NCBI RefSeq assembly: GCF_003094615.1
Contig: NZ_QDKO01000011.1
Coordinates: 1 to 64,000 of the forward strand
Direction of reading: 5' to 3'
Source: Caulobacter radicis
GTDB lineage: Bacteria; Pseudomonadota; Alphaproteobacteria; Caulobacterales; Caulobacteraceae
Length of the DNA stretch: 64,000 nucleotides
A program made the position numbers and the translations under genes. This document shows positions 16,877 to 26,006 of this stretch, in pieces; position 1 is the first letter of the stretch; the number at the start of each line of letters is the position of its first letter. The notes under the pieces are model-generated. The model saw only the letters and a list, made by a program, of their open reading frames with translations, did no database searches and was not told the DNA's origin.

Positions 16877-18706
16877 ATGAACACCCGCAATCGGTGGGGG
16901 CGGCTGGCGGCCGCGCTCGGCTGCGCCGGCATGACCCTGACCGCCGCGCCGGCCCTGTCGGCGCCGGCCTCGGAAGCGTTCCGCGCCAGGCCTCCGCAGG
17001 ACGAGGTGATCTATTTCGTCCTGGCCGATCGCTTCGCCAACGGCGACCCGTCCAATGATCGCGGCGGCCTTAAGGGTGACCGTCTGGCCACCGGCTATGA
17101 TCCGGCCGACAAGGGCTTCTTCCACGGCGGCGACTTCAAGGGCCTGGCCGGCAAGCTCGACTATGTGCAGGGCCTGGGCGCGACGGCGATCTGGCTGGCG
17201 CCGATCTTCGTCAACAAGCCGGTGCAGGGCCCCAAGGGCCAGGAAAGCGCCGCCTATCACGGCTACTGGATCACCGACTTCACCGACGTCGACCCGCACC
17301 TGGGAACCAAGGCCGACTTCAAGGCCCTGGTCGACGCCGCCCATGCGCGGGGGATGAAGGTCTATCTCGACATCGTCATCAACCACACCGCCGACGTCAT
17401 CAAGCTGAAGGAATGCGAGGGTCGCCGCTGCGAGTACCGCGGCAAGGCCGACTATCCGGTCAGCCGGCGCGGCGGGGTTTCGGGGACGGCGATCAACGCC
17501 GGTTTCGCCGGCGACGCCGACGGCTCGGCCGAGAACTTCGCCAAGCTGACCCGGCCCGACTTCGCCTATACGCCCTACGTCCCGGCGGCCGAGGCCGGGA
17601 TCAAGAAGCCCGACTGGCTGAACGACCCGATCTTCTACCATAATCGCGGCGAGAGCGATTTCGTCGGCGAGAGCTCGCTCTATGGCGACTTCGCGGGGCT
17701 GGACGACCTCTACACCGAGCATCCGCGCGTCGTTCAGGGCTTCATCGACATCTACGGCCAGTGGATCGACGAGTTCGGGATCGACGGCTTCCGCGTCGAC
17801 ACCGCCCGTCACGTCAATCCGCAGTTCTGGCAGGCCTTCGTGCCGGCCATGCAGGAACGGGCGGCAAAGCGCGGCATCCCCAACTTCCACATCTTCGCCG
17901 AGGTCGCCGACCCTGATCCCGTGGCCCTGGCCCGCTCGACCGTGGTCGACGGCTTTTCCGCCGCGCTCGACTTCGCCTTCCAGCAGGCGGTGACCGAGAC
18001 CGTGGCGGGCAAGGCCGGGACCGACCGCTTCGCCAGGCTGTACGCCGCTGACGCGCTCTATCGCGGCGGCGAGGCGGCGGGGCCGCAGATCCCCACCTTC
18101 CTGGGCAACCATGACATGGGCCGTTTCGGCCGCCGGCTGCTGGTCGGCCATCCCGTCGCGCCGGACGCCGAGCTGGTCCAGCGCAACGTGCTGGCCCACG
18201 CCATGCTGATGTTCCTGCGCGGCGCCCCGACCCTCTATTACGGCGACGAGCAGGGCTTCACCGGCGACGGCGACGACAAGGACGCCCGCGAGGACATGTT
18301 CGCCAGCCAGGTCGCCGTCTACAACGACAACCGCCTGATCGGCGGCAAGGTCGGCTCGGCCGACCGCTACGACACGAACGCGCCGCTCTATCGCGCCATT
18401 TCCGGCATGGCCAAGGTCCGCGCCGCCGAGCCGGCCCTGCGCTCGGGCCGGCAGATCGTGCGCGCGGCCGGCGACAAGCCCGGCCTGCTGGCCGTCTCCC
18501 GCATCCACCAGGGCCGCGAGGCCCTGGTCCTGTTCAACACCGGCGCGGCGCCGGTGGACGCCCATGTCGAGGTCGAGACGACCTCGGCGGCTTGGCGCTC
18601 GGCGGTCGGGGCCTGCGCCCCGGCGGCCGCGGCTCCCGGCAGCTATCGCGTGACCATCGCGCCGCTCGACTACAAGATCTGCGTCTCGGAGGGCGCGCGC
18701 CAGTGA
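16877..18706 (+). CDS. Secreted GH13 alpha-amylase-type enzyme
   Basis: A 609-aa protein with an N-terminal signal peptide (about residues 1-30, ending ALSAPA). It has the four GH13 regions: DIVINHT, GFRVDTARH with nucleophile D308, FAEV with acid/base E342, and LGNHD with D413. It should cleave alpha-1,4-glucan in the periplasm or outside and supply maltodextrins. The ATG at 16877 is chosen because GGAGGGG lies ahead of it; an ATG at 16862 lacks spacing. A C-terminal beta domain is present. The stop overlaps the GTG of the next gene (GTGA), so the two are coupled. Confidence 0.9.
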   Translation: MNTRNRWGRLAAALGCAGMTLTAAPALSAPASEAFRARPPQDEVIYFVLADRFANGDPSNDRGGLKGDRLATGYDPADKGFFHGGDFKGLAGKLDYVQGLGATAIWLAPIFVNKPVQGPKGQESAAYHGYWITDFTDVDPHLGTKADFKALVDAAHARGMKVYLDIVINHTADVIKLKECEGRRCEYRGKADYPVSRRGGVSGTAINAGFAGDADGSAENFAKLTRPDFAYTPYVPAAEAGIKKPDWLNDPIFYHNRGESDFVGESSLYGDFAGLDDLYTEHPRVVQGFIDIYGQWIDEFGIDGFRVDTARHVNPQFWQAFVPAMQERAAKRGIPNFHIFAEVADPDPVALARSTVVDGFSAALDFAFQQAVTETVAGKAGTDRFARLYAADALYRGGEAAGPQIPTFLGNHDMGRFGRRLLVGHPVAPDAELVQRNVLAHAMLMFLRGAPTLYYGDEQGFTGDGDDKDAREDMFASQVAVYNDNRLIGGKVGSADRYDTNAPLYRAISGMAKVRAAEPALRSGRQIVRAAGDKPGLLAVSRIHQGREALVLFNTGAAPVDAHVEVETTSAAWRSAVGACAPAAAAPGSYRVTIAPLDYKICVSEGARQ

Positions 18707-20328
18707 CGACCGAAAGCTTGACCAAGCCCGCCGACGCCTCCCTCGCCACGCCCGCCGAATGGTGGCGCGGGGCGGTGATCTATCAGGTCTATCCGCGCAG
18801 CTACGCCGACTCCAACGACGACGGGGTGGGCGACCTGCCGGGGATCACGGCGCGTCTTGAGCACATCGCTTCGCTCGGGGTGGACGCGATCTGGCTGTCG
18901 CCGTTCTTCGCCTCGCCGATGAAGGACTTCGGCTATGACGTCGCCGACTATCGCGACGTCGACCCGATCTTCGGGACCCTGGCCGACTTCGACGCCCTGA
19001 TCGACAAGGCCCATCGCCTGGGCGTGAAGATCATCATCGATCTGGTCTTCTCGCACACCAGCGACGAACATGCCTGGTTCGTCCAGAGCCGTGAAAGCCG
19101 AGATAATCCGTATACGGATTGGTACGTCTGGGCCGACGCCAAGCCGGACGGCTCGCCGCCGTCGAACTGGCAGTCGGTGTTCGGCGGCCCGGCCTGGACC
19201 TGGGACGCCCGGCGCGGCCAGTACTACATGCACAACTTCCTGGCCTCGCAGCCGCAGTTGAACCTGCACAATCCCAAGGTCCAGGAAGCCCTGCTCGACA
19301 TCACCCGCTTCTGGCTGGAGCGCGGGGTCGACGGCTTCCGCTTCGACGCCATCAACTTCTCGATGCACGACCCGGCCCTGCGGGACAATCCGCCCCTGCC
19401 GCCGGGCGGCAAGCGCTCGCGGCCGTTCGATTTCCAGGACAAGGTCTTCAACCAGGGCCACGCGGACATCCCGAAGTTCCTGTCGCGCCTGCGGGCCCTG
19501 ACCGACCAGTACGAGGGCCGCTTCTCGGTGGCCGAGATCGGCGGCGACCGGGCCGACGAGGAGATGAAGCTGTTCACGGCCGGGAACGACCGCCTCAACA
19601 GCGCCTACAGCTTCCTCTACCTCTATGCCGACGCGCTGAAGGACGAGCTGGTCCGCTTCGGCGCGACCTCGTGGCCGGGCGCCGAAGGCGAGGGCTGGCC
19701 GTCCTGGACCTTCTCCAACCACGACGCCCCGCGGGCGGTGTCGCGCTGGGCCCGCGGCCGCGACCGCAAGGCCTTCGCCGAGATGGGCCTGCTGCTGCTG
19801 ATGACCCTGCGCGGCAACGTTTTCGTCTACCAGGGCGAGGAGCTGGGCCTGCCGCAGGCCGAGGTGCCGTTCGAGCGCCTGGTCGATCCCGAGGCCATCG
19901 CCAACTGGCCCCAGACCCTGGGCCGCGACGGCGCCCGCACGCCGATGCCGTGGACGGCCGGGGCGCTCAACGCCGGCTTCTCCACCGTCGAGCCGTGGCT
20001 GCCGGTGGATCCGGCCCACCTGCCCCTGGCGGTGGACGCCCAGGAAGCCGACCCCGCCGCCACCCTGCACGTCGCCCGCCGCCTGATCGGCCTGCGCGCG
20101 CAATGGCCGGCCCTGAAGACCGGCGGCATGCACCTCGTGGACACCAACACCCCGCTGCTCGTCTTCGAGCGCGGCGAGGGCGAGGCGGCGATGCTGTGCG
20201 TGTTCAACCTCGGCTTCGAGGCGGTTCCGTGGGAGGCGCCGCAGGGCTGGACGCTGGTCGACAGCGTCAATCTCGGCGCGCCGGGAACGGTCCCGCCGTT
20301 GGGCGGCCTGCTGGCGAAGCGGGGGTGA
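18703..20328 (+). CDS. GH13 alpha-glucosidase (cytoplasmic)
   Basis: A 541-aa enzyme without a signal peptide, starting at a GTG overlapping the amylase stop. N-terminal WWRGAVIYQVYPRSYADSN is typical of the oligo-1,6-/alpha-glucosidase branch. Catalytic residues are D215 (GFRFDAIN), E278 (VAEIGG) and D341 (SNHDAPR). It would release glucose from imported maltose and maltodextrins. It is coupled to the secreted amylase, pairing outside and inside hydrolysis. A composite repeat region follows. Confidence 0.9.
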   Translation: MTTESLTKPADASLATPAEWWRGAVIYQVYPRSYADSNDDGVGDLPGITARLEHIASLGVDAIWLSPFFASPMKDFGYDVADYRDVDPIFGTLADFDALIDKAHRLGVKIIIDLVFSHTSDEHAWFVQSRESRDNPYTDWYVWADAKPDGSPPSNWQSVFGGPAWTWDARRGQYYMHNFLASQPQLNLHNPKVQEALLDITRFWLERGVDGFRFDAINFSMHDPALRDNPPLPPGGKRSRPFDFQDKVFNQGHADIPKFLSRLRALTDQYEGRFSVAEIGGDRADEEMKLFTAGNDRLNSAYSFLYLYADALKDELVRFGATSWPGAEGEGWPSWTFSNHDAPRAVSRWARGRDRKAFAEMGLLLLMTLRGNVFVYQGEELGLPQAEVPFERLVDPEAIANWPQTLGRDGARTPMPWTAGALNAGFSTVEPWLPVDPAHLPLAVDAQEADPAATLHVARRLIGLRAQWPALKTGGMHLVDTNTPLLVFERGEGEAAMLCVFNLGFEAVPWEAPQGWTLVDSVNLGAPGTVPPLGGLLAKRG

Positions 20329-20343
20329 GGACGCTCCTCAAAG

Positions 20344-20456
20344 CCCTCCCCCTCGATGGGGGAGGGTTGGGTGGGGGTGAACCCACGCCAGCCGGTTGGC
20401 CCGGCCAGCGCCGCGTCACCCCCATCCCCGACCCTTCCCCCATCGAGGGGGAAGGG
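20344..20456. repeat. Inverted-repeat element, CCCTCC-type
   Basis: Left arm 20344-20380 and right arm 20416-20456 are complementary with a few mismatches and indels. Each arm begins with its own hairpin, CCCTCCCCCTCGATGGGGGA on the left. It lies directly before the GTCATTCC-type element in the same 305-bp convergent gap (20329-20633), which is entirely repeat and spacer. Confidence 0.85.
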
Positions 20457-20470
20457 AGTCTTCTTTCATC

Positions 20471-20607
20471 TCCCGTCATTCCCGCCCTTGTGGCGGGAAC
20501 CCCTCTGTCAGCCGCACGTGCGAGTGGGGCGGATCGCCGGCGATCCGCTTGCTGCTCACCTGCGAGCGGAACCAGGGGTTCCCGCCACAAGGGCGGGAAT
20601 GACGGGA
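20471..20607. repeat. GTCATTCC-type inverted-repeat element, copy 1
   Basis: The 34-bp arms 20471-20504 and 20574-20607 are perfectly complementary. Each arm contains a small hairpin CCCGCC-CTTGT-GGCGGG. Between them is a perfect 20-bp palindrome GCGGATCGCCGGCGATCCGC (20529-20548). Two more full copies occur at 34764-34903 and 55522-55660. It lies between the convergent glucosidase and LacI genes. Confidence 0.95.
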
Positions 20608-20633
20608 AGAAAAGGGAAGGCGTGGGGGACGCC

Positions 20634-21647
20634 CTACCCCCCGCAGCTTTCCCGGATGATCAGGTCTGTCGGCACCCGCTCGCTGCGGCTCGCCCCCTGG
20701 CCGCTGGCGTCCAGCAGCTTGGACACCATCAGCCGTCCCGCCTTGGCGGTGTCCTGCGAGATCGTCGACAGGGCCGGACGAGAATAGCGGGCGAAGGGCA
20801 CGTCGTCGTAGCCGATCACCGAGACGTCGCCGGGCACCGACAGGCCCGCGTGCTGCAGGGCGCGGATGGCGCCCAGGGCGATCAGGTCGGAGGCGGCCAC
20901 GACGCCGTCGAACTTCACCCCGCGCTGGATCAAGGAGTCGATGCTGGCCTCGGCCGACTCGACCTCGAAGTGGGCCGGCACGATCAGGTCGGGATCGACG
21001 CCCAGGCCGAACTGCTCGACGGCGTCGAGATAGCCGCGGTGGCGCTGCATGGCCTCGGGCGCCTCGGTGTCGCCCAGGAAGACGATGCGCTTTCTACCGA
21101 GACGCGCCAGGTGCAGCGTCGCGCGCTTGGCCCCCAGCGGATTGTCCGAACCCACCGAGCAATAGGCCTGGTCGGGCAGCTGCGCGCCCCAGACCACGAA
21201 GCGGGCTTCCGTCTCGGCCAGGCGGTTGAAGGCGGTGTGCAGCCAGGATTGGCCGAGGAAAATCACCCCGTCGGCGCGGCTGGTGGTCATGGCCGCCGAC
21301 AGGTCCTCGAAGCTGCCCGGCGCCACGTGGCTGACCAGGATGTCGCAGCCCCGCTCGCGAGCGGCCTCGCCGACGCCGGCGAAAAGCTCGAGGAAGAACG
21401 GGTCCGACAGCCGTCCCTCGCGGTGCTGCGGGCGCGGCACGACGATGGCGATCGTGCCCTCGGCGCCGATCGGGCCGGCGGGCATGTAGCGGCGGAACGG
21501 ATAGTCCATCTCGCGCGCCAGCTTCCAGATCAGCTGCTTGGTGCGCTGGTTGACGGCGGGGCTGTCGTTCAGCGCCCGCGAGGCCGTGGAGATCGAGACG
21601 CCGGCCATCCTGGCCAGGTCTTCCAGACGCGTCGCCCCCTTGCTCAC
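20634..21647 (-). CDS. LacI-family transcriptional regulator of the sugar locus
   Basis: A 337-aa repressor-type protein. The LacI helix-turn-helix is at residues 7-26 (RLEDLARMAGVSISTASRAL), with the hinge helix region after it. A periplasmic-binding-protein-like sensor domain spans about 62-335 (DGVIFLG, DGVVAASDLIALGAI, SVIGYDDVPFARY). It is divergent from the GH97 gene across a gap containing GCAAAATTTGC. From position and shared palindromes I infer that it controls the maltodextrin genes, like MalI of C. crescentus, with a maltose-like effector. Confidence 0.88.
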   Translation of the reverse strand: MSKGATRLEDLARMAGVSISTASRALNDSPAVNQRTKQLIWKLAREMDYPFRRYMPAGPIGAEGTIAIVVPRPQHREGRLSDPFFLELFAGVGEAARERGCDILVSHVAPGSFEDLSAAMTTSRADGVIFLGQSWLHTAFNRLAETEARFVVWGAQLPDQAYCSVGSDNPLGAKRATLHLARLGRKRIVFLGDTEAPEAMQRHRGYLDAVEQFGLGVDPDLIVPAHFEVESAEASIDSLIQRGVKFDGVVAASDLIALGAIRALQHAGLSVPGDVSVIGYDDVPFARYSRPALSTISQDTAKAGRLMVSKLLDASGQGASRSERVPTDLIIRESCGG

Positions 21648-21689
21648 GGTGTTCCGTCCCCGTCGTCCGTAGCGCCCGAAGTGGTGGGC

Positions 21690-21700
21690 GCAAAATTTGC
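21690..21700. promoter_or_regulatory. Candidate LacI operator between lacI-type gene and GH97 gene
   Basis: GCAAAATTTGC is a perfect 5+1+5 inverted repeat lying 43 bp upstream of the regulator start and 85 bp upstream of the GH97 start. It suits both autoregulation and GH97 control. A further GCAAAC follows at 21702. Confidence 0.55.
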
Positions 21701-21784
21701 CGCAAACTTTTTCACTGACCTGTTTAACGCATCGCCCGCCGCGCTTGGCAAGTGCGGCAAGGCGAGGTTTTCCGGAGTAGAAGC

Positions 21785-23818
21785 ATGATCCTGCGCCTTC
21801 TTGCCGTGGCCGCCCTGGCCCTGGCGGCCTCGCCCGCGCTCGCGGGCGTCACGGCCACCGCGACCTCGCCCGACAAGGTGCTGAGCGTGACGGTGACCAC
21901 CGACAACGACGGCCAGCCGACCTACGCCGTTAGCCGCTTGGGCCGGCCGGTGGTGGCCGCGTCGAAGCTGGGTTTCATCCTGGTCGACGCCCCCAAGCTG
22001 CAACGCAATTTCGAGGTGACCGACCAGAAGACCCGCAGCGTCGACGAGACCTGGGACCTGCCCTGGGGCGAGCGCAAGAGCGTGCGCAATCGCTTCAACG
22101 AGCTGCGCGTCACCCTGGTCGAGAAGACCCCGCTGCACCGCCGGCTGGACGTGGTGTTCCGCCTCTATGACGACGGCCTGGGCTTCCGCTACGAGTTCCC
22201 CGAGCAGGCCAACCTGAAGACGGCCCGCATCGGCGAGGAGCTGACCGAGTTCTCCCTGGTGGACGAGGCCACCGCCTGGTGGATCCCGGCCTATGAGTGG
22301 AACCGCGAGGAATATCTCTACAACACCACGCCGGTCGAAGAGGTCAGCGTCGCCCAGACGCCGATGACCCTGCGCACCAAGGACGGCCTGCACGTCTCGA
22401 TCCACGAGGCCTCGCTCGTGGACTATGCCGGCATGAACCTGACCCGCGCCCAGGATCGCCGCTTCAAGGCCAGCCTGACGCCGGGGATCAACGAAGCCAA
22501 GGTCGAGCGCACGCTGCCGTTCCCCACCCCCTGGCGCACCCTGCAGATCGCCGACAGCGCCGGAGGCCTCGTGACCTCCAGCCTGATCCTGAACCTCAAC
22601 GACCCCAACAAGCTGGGCGACGTCTCGTGGATCAAGCCGATGAAGTATGTCGGCGTCTGGTGGGAGATGCACCTGGATCACAAGACCTGGGGCTCGGGCC
22701 CCAAGCACGGCGCGACCAACGAGAACGTCATCCGTCACATCGACTTCGCCGCCAAGCACGGCCTGGGCGGGGTGCTGGTCGAGGGCTGGAACAAGGGCTG
22801 GGACGGCGCCTGGTTCGCCGACGGCTCGGAGTTCAGCTTCACCGAATCCTATCCCGACTTCGATCTTGCGAAGCTGACCGACTACGCCCGCAAGAAGGGC
22901 GTCGTGCTGATCGGCCACCACGAGACGGCCGGCAACACCGTCGTCTACGAACGCCAGATGGACGCCGCCTTCGATCTCTACAAGTCGGTGGGCGTGCCGG
23001 CCGTGAAGACCGGCTATGTGGCCGACGCCGGCGGCGCCCAGGTGACCGGCCCGGACGGCAAGACCCACTTCGCCTGGCACGAAAGCCAGCCGATGGCGCA
23101 GCATCACCTGCGGGTGCTGGAGGCCGCGGCCAAGCGCCAGATCGCCATCAACGCCCACGAGCCGATCAAGGACACCGGCCTGCGCCGCACCTATCCTAAC
23201 TGGATCAGCCGCGAGGGGGCGCGGGGCATGGAGTTCAGCGCCTGGGGGCAACCGGGCAATCCGCCCGAGCACGAGGCCAACCTCGTGTTCACCCGCCTGC
23301 TGGCCGGGCCGATGGACTACACGCCAGGCATCTTCGGCATGAAGACCAAGGCTCCCGACGGCGTGGCCACCACATGGGCCAAGCAGTTGGCGCTGTACGT
23401 GGTGATCTACAGCCCGATCCAGATGGCCGCCGACCTGCTCGAGAACTACGAGGCCAACCCCAAGCCGTTCAAGTTCATCGAGGACGTGCCGGTCGACTGG
23501 GCCGACACCCGCGTGGTCAACGGCGAGATCGGCGACTTCGTCACCATCGCCCGCAAGGACCGCAAGAGCGACGACTGGTACCTGGGCGCGATCAGCGACG
23601 AGCAGGGCCGGGTGCTTTCGGCGCCGCTGTCGTTCCTGGATCCGGGCCGCAAGTACCGCGCCGAGATCTATCGCGACGGCGAGAAAGCCGACTGGAAGAC
23701 CGCCCCGCAGGACATCGTCATCGAGTCCCGCGAGGTGACGGCGGCCGACATTCTGGAGCTGAAACTGGCCCCTGGCGGCGGCCAGGCGATCCGCTTCGTG
23801 GCGCTCGGGAAGCGCTAG
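21785..23818 (+). CDS. GH97 glycoside hydrolase (SusB-like alpha-glucosidase)
   Basis: A 677-aa secreted protein. A signal peptide ends near PALAG (residue about 20). There is an N-terminal beta-sandwich, then a TIM barrel with GVLVEGWNKGWDG, GHHETAGN, INAHEPIK and REGARGMEFSAWG, typical of GH97. The glutamates in these loops match the calcium/catalytic set of SusB-type inverting enzymes, so alpha-glucosidase activity on maltooligosaccharides is likely. Periplasmic location would let it act between the outer-membrane receptor and the inner-membrane transporter. I chose the ATG at 21785, which puts the hydrophobic signal first. Confidence 0.88.
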   Translation: MILRLLAVAALALAASPALAGVTATATSPDKVLSVTVTTDNDGQPTYAVSRLGRPVVAASKLGFILVDAPKLQRNFEVTDQKTRSVDETWDLPWGERKSVRNRFNELRVTLVEKTPLHRRLDVVFRLYDDGLGFRYEFPEQANLKTARIGEELTEFSLVDEATAWWIPAYEWNREEYLYNTTPVEEVSVAQTPMTLRTKDGLHVSIHEASLVDYAGMNLTRAQDRRFKASLTPGINEAKVERTLPFPTPWRTLQIADSAGGLVTSSLILNLNDPNKLGDVSWIKPMKYVGVWWEMHLDHKTWGSGPKHGATNENVIRHIDFAAKHGLGGVLVEGWNKGWDGAWFADGSEFSFTESYPDFDLAKLTDYARKKGVVLIGHHETAGNTVVYERQMDAAFDLYKSVGVPAVKTGYVADAGGAQVTGPDGKTHFAWHESQPMAQHHLRVLEAAAKRQIAINAHEPIKDTGLRRTYPNWISREGARGMEFSAWGQPGNPPEHEANLVFTRLLAGPMDYTPGIFGMKTKAPDGVATTWAKQLALYVVIYSPIQMAADLLENYEANPKPFKFIEDVPVDWADTRVVNGEIGDFVTIARKDRKSDDWYLGAISDEQGRVLSAPLSFLDPGRKYRAEIYRDGEKADWKTAPQDIVIESREVTAADILELKLAPGGGQAIRFVALGKR

Positions 23819-23828
23819 ATCTCTCCCT

Positions 23829-23930
23829 CCCGTAAAATCCCCGCGAAAGCGGGGACCCAGGCGTTTTATCGTCGAGCGCCGGGCGTTGCAGAAAAAGCCT
23901 GGGCCCCCGCTTTCGCGGGGGTTTTACGGG
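23829..23930. repeat. CCCGTAAAA-type inverted-repeat element
   Basis: The 34-bp arms 23829-23862 and 23897-23930 match at 32 of 34 positions, with a 34-base loop. Each arm contains a hairpin CCCCGC-GAAA-GCGGGG. It has the same design as the GTCATTCC-type element but a different sequence. It lies between convergent genes. Confidence 0.93.
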
Positions 23931-23937
23931 TTGGGGA

Positions 23938-24831
23938 TCACCCAAACACCAGCGACCGGTGCGCGCCCACCCCCGCCAAGACCCCATCCGCCGAGGCCAG
24001 GGTGGCGTTGTGGTTGGCCCTCGCCGCGTCGCCGGCGGCGAAGACGCCCGGCACGCTGGTCGCCTTCCAGTCGTCGACGGTGATCAGCGGCCCCAGCGGG
24101 CCGTCCTCGAAGGCGCAGCCCAGCCGCTGCGCCAGCGGGCTGGCCATGCGCACGGTGGGCGAGGCGAAGATCGCCTCGATGGCCACGATGCGGCCGTCGG
24201 CCAGGCGGGCGCCCGACAGCGCCGGCTCGTCGCCCAGCAGCTCGACCACCGGGACCTCCTCGATGGCCACGCCGCGCGCGGCCAGTTGGCCCCGGGTCGC
24301 CGCGTCGATCGGCAGGCCCTGGCTGAACAGGGTGGTCGGGCCCCAGTCGGGGATCATACGGGCCTTGTGCAGGTCCATCGGACCGCCGGCCAGCACGCCC
24401 AGCCTCTGGTCGCGCGCCTCGTAGCCGTGGCAGTAGGGGCAGTGCAGAACGGTCGCGCCCCAGCGAGGCTTGAGGCCCGGGATGTCGGGCAGCTGGTCGG
24501 CGACGCCGGTGGCCAGCACCAGGCGCTTGCCGCGCACCGTGCGACCGTCGCCCAGCGCCACGGCGAAACCGTCGCTCTCGACCCCGGCGTCGCGGGCTTC
24601 GCCCTCGACGAACGAGACGGTGGGATAGGCCGCCAGCTGTCGGCGCGCCTCGCGCAGGATGTCGAACGGGGCCTTGCCGTCCTGGCCGAGAAAGCCGTGC
24701 GAGGCGTCGGCGAAGCGGTTGCGGGGCAGGCCGGCGTCGACCACCAGCACGTCGCGGCGGGCGCGGGCCAGCTGCATGGCGGCGGACAGGCCGGCGAAGC
24801 TGCCGCCGACGACGATGACGTCATGGTTCAT
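23938..24831 (-). CDS. Thioredoxin-reductase-like FAD/NAD(P) oxidoreductase
   Basis: A 297-aa flavoprotein of the thioredoxin reductase family. The FAD motif is VVGGSFAGLSAAMQLARA (residues 7-24). A redox-active CPYC sits in LHCPYCHGYE (about 130-139), and a C-terminal FAD segment reads VPGVFAAGDAARANHN. The NAD(P) motif VLAGGPMDLHKA is degenerate compared with GxGxxA, so NADPH use is uncertain. It overlaps the Rrf2 gene by 11 bp; such pairs are common and suggest redox-responsive control. Its substrate is unknown. Confidence 0.82.
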   Translation of the reverse strand: MNHDVIVVGGSFAGLSAAMQLARARRDVLVVDAGLPRNRFADASHGFLGQDGKAPFDILREARRQLAAYPTVSFVEGEARDAGVESDGFAVALGDGRTVRGKRLVLATGVADQLPDIPGLKPRWGATVLHCPYCHGYEARDQRLGVLAGGPMDLHKARMIPDWGPTTLFSQGLPIDAATRGQLAARGVAIEEVPVVELLGDEPALSGARLADGRIVAIEAIFASPTVRMASPLAQRLGCAFEDGPLGPLITVDDWKATSVPGVFAAGDAARANHNATLASADGVLAGVGAHRSLVFG

Positions 24832-25285
24832 GATGGGGGTCCTTGCAGCCCGCCGCCTGCAGCACGACGCGGCGCGGGCCGATCTGGGCGGCCAGGTCCG
24901 CCAGGGTGATCTTCGACAGCCGCTCGTCCAGCAGCCGGCGGGCTTCGGCCACCGCGTCGTCCAGCGCGGCGTTGACCGCGAGTTCGACCAGGCAGCCGGG
25001 GCTTTCCTCGGCCTTGCCCAGCGCCAGCAGCGGCTCGTCCAGCGCCGCCTGGATGTCGGCCAGGCTGACGGCGTCGAGCGGCTTCAGCAGCGTCCAGCCG
25101 CCGCCGTGGCCCTTGGTCGAGCCGACGATGCCGGCGTCGCGCAGCCCCGCGAAGGTGCGGCGGATGACCACCGGATTGGTCGCGGCCCAAGAGGCCAGGA
25201 CGTCCGAGGTCAGGGCCTTGTCGGCCTGTTCGGCCATGTGCAGCAGCACGTGCAGGGCGACGGAGAGGCGGCTGTTCCGTTTCAT
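24821..25285 (-). CDS. Rrf2-family transcriptional regulator
   Basis: About 154 aa from the chosen ATG (MKRNSRLSVALHVLLHMAEQ), the usual Rrf2 start. It has a winged-helix with SDVLASWAATNPVVIRRTFAGLRDAGIV and the wing GHGGGWTLLKP. Two cysteines occur (EESPGCLVEL and the C-terminal AAGCKDP), fewer and spaced differently from the Fe-S cluster set of IscR, so thiol or other sensing is possible. In-frame alternatives are an ATG at 25297 and a TTG at 25321. No good ribosome-binding site precedes the ATG, so a leaderless message is possible. Confidence 0.83.
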   Translation of the reverse strand: MKRNSRLSVALHVLLHMAEQADKALTSDVLASWAATNPVVIRRTFAGLRDAGIVGSTKGHGGGWTLLKPLDAVSLADIQAALDEPLLALGKAEESPGCLVELAVNAALDDAVAEARRLLDERLSKITLADLAAQIGPRRVVLQAAGCKDPHHEP

Positions 25286-25298
25286 GTAATTATACATG
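25283..25298. promoter_or_regulatory. Palindromic site over the Rrf2 start codon
   Basis: CATGTA-ATTA-TACATG is a perfect 6+4+6 inverted repeat that includes the ATG of the Rrf2 gene. Rrf2 proteins usually bind such repeats at their own promoter, so autoregulation is likely; the binding itself is inferred. Confidence 0.55.
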
Positions 25299-25342
25299 TT
25301 ACGTGATGGGGCGGGATGCAAGGGGGGCTCCCGCCTCCTCTT

Positions 25343-25367
25343 GTCATTCCCGCCCCCGTGGCGGGGG
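25343..25367. repeat. Single arm of the GTCATTCC-type repeat
   Basis: GTCATTCCCGCC then CCGTGGCGGGGG: one arm with its small hairpin. No matching second arm is seen before the DUF1697 gene. A decayed or solo copy. Confidence 0.6.
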
Positions 25368-25460
25368 CATCCACCGCTACCGATGAGGCTTCTCGCCGTT
25401 CGCCGAGGCCAGCGCGGTTGGAGAGGGGCGGGGCGATGGCGACAGGAAAGACAGTGAGGA

Positions 25461-26006
25461 CTAGATCGGCTCGAGCATCTCGGCGAGCGCCAGCACCGCC
25501 GTCCACGTCCGACCCGTGAGCCGCGTACCGAGAGTCTTCTCGACCAGGCTGGTGGTCAGTTTCGAGCCGCCGACGCCGTCGGGATAGATCGCATAGATCT
25601 GGCGGCTTTCGGCCCGCGCCTGCTCGGTCCCGCGGATCGCCGCGCGCAGGGCGCCCATGGCCTTCTTGTCGGGGGTGTCCTTGCAGAACAGAGTCATCAG
25701 CCAGCCCGGATCGGCCGCCGCGAAGTCCGGGAACGGGTTGGCCGCGACCAGGGCCCGCCAGGCCTCGGCGGTGCGGACATAGACATCGGTGCGCAGGCCC
25801 AGGCGCGCCATCAGCTCGGTTTCGATCTGGGTCTGAAGTTCCGCGCCGGTGCGCTCGTTGCTCTCAAACACCCAGTCGCCGACCTTGGGACCCATGCGGA
25901 CTTCGGTGTGGCCGAGATCGGTCAGCAGGCCGGTCAACTCGTCGGCGGTGATCAGACGACCACCGGCGGCGTTGACGCCGCGCAGCAGGGCGATGTGGAG
26001 GGACAT
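25461..26006 (-). CDS. DUF1697-family protein
   Basis: A 181-aa soluble protein that begins MSLHIALLRGVNAAGG, the usual opening of DUF1697 (typically ALLRGINVGG), followed by LTGLLTDLGHTEV...; the C-terminus TSLVEKTLGTRLTGRTWTAVLALAEML also fits. The function of the family is not established. The ATG at 26006 is preceded by GAAAGG; the longer in-frame extension to 26153 looks non-coding. It is encoded alone between an Rrf2 module and the transporter of the sugar locus, without an obvious link to either. Confidence 0.8.
   Translation of the reverse strand: MSLHIALLRGVNAAGGRLITADELTGLLTDLGHTEVRMGPKVGDWVFESNERTGAELQTQIETELMARLGLRTDVYVRTAEAWRALVAANPFPDFAAADPGWLMTLFCKDTPDKKAMGALRAAIRGTEQARAESRQIYAIYPDGVGGSKLTTSLVEKTLGTRLTGRTWTAVLALAEMLEPI

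Noticed and set aside
16877..20328. Trehalose or glycogen synthesis operon
   Set aside because: Both GH13 proteins have hydrolase-type motifs and one is secreted; no branching, synthase or trehalose synthase features are seen, and the neighbours are uptake genes.
20471..20607. CRISPR array
   Set aside because: The repeats are single long inverted repeats scattered between genes, not regularly spaced direct repeats, and no cas gene is present.
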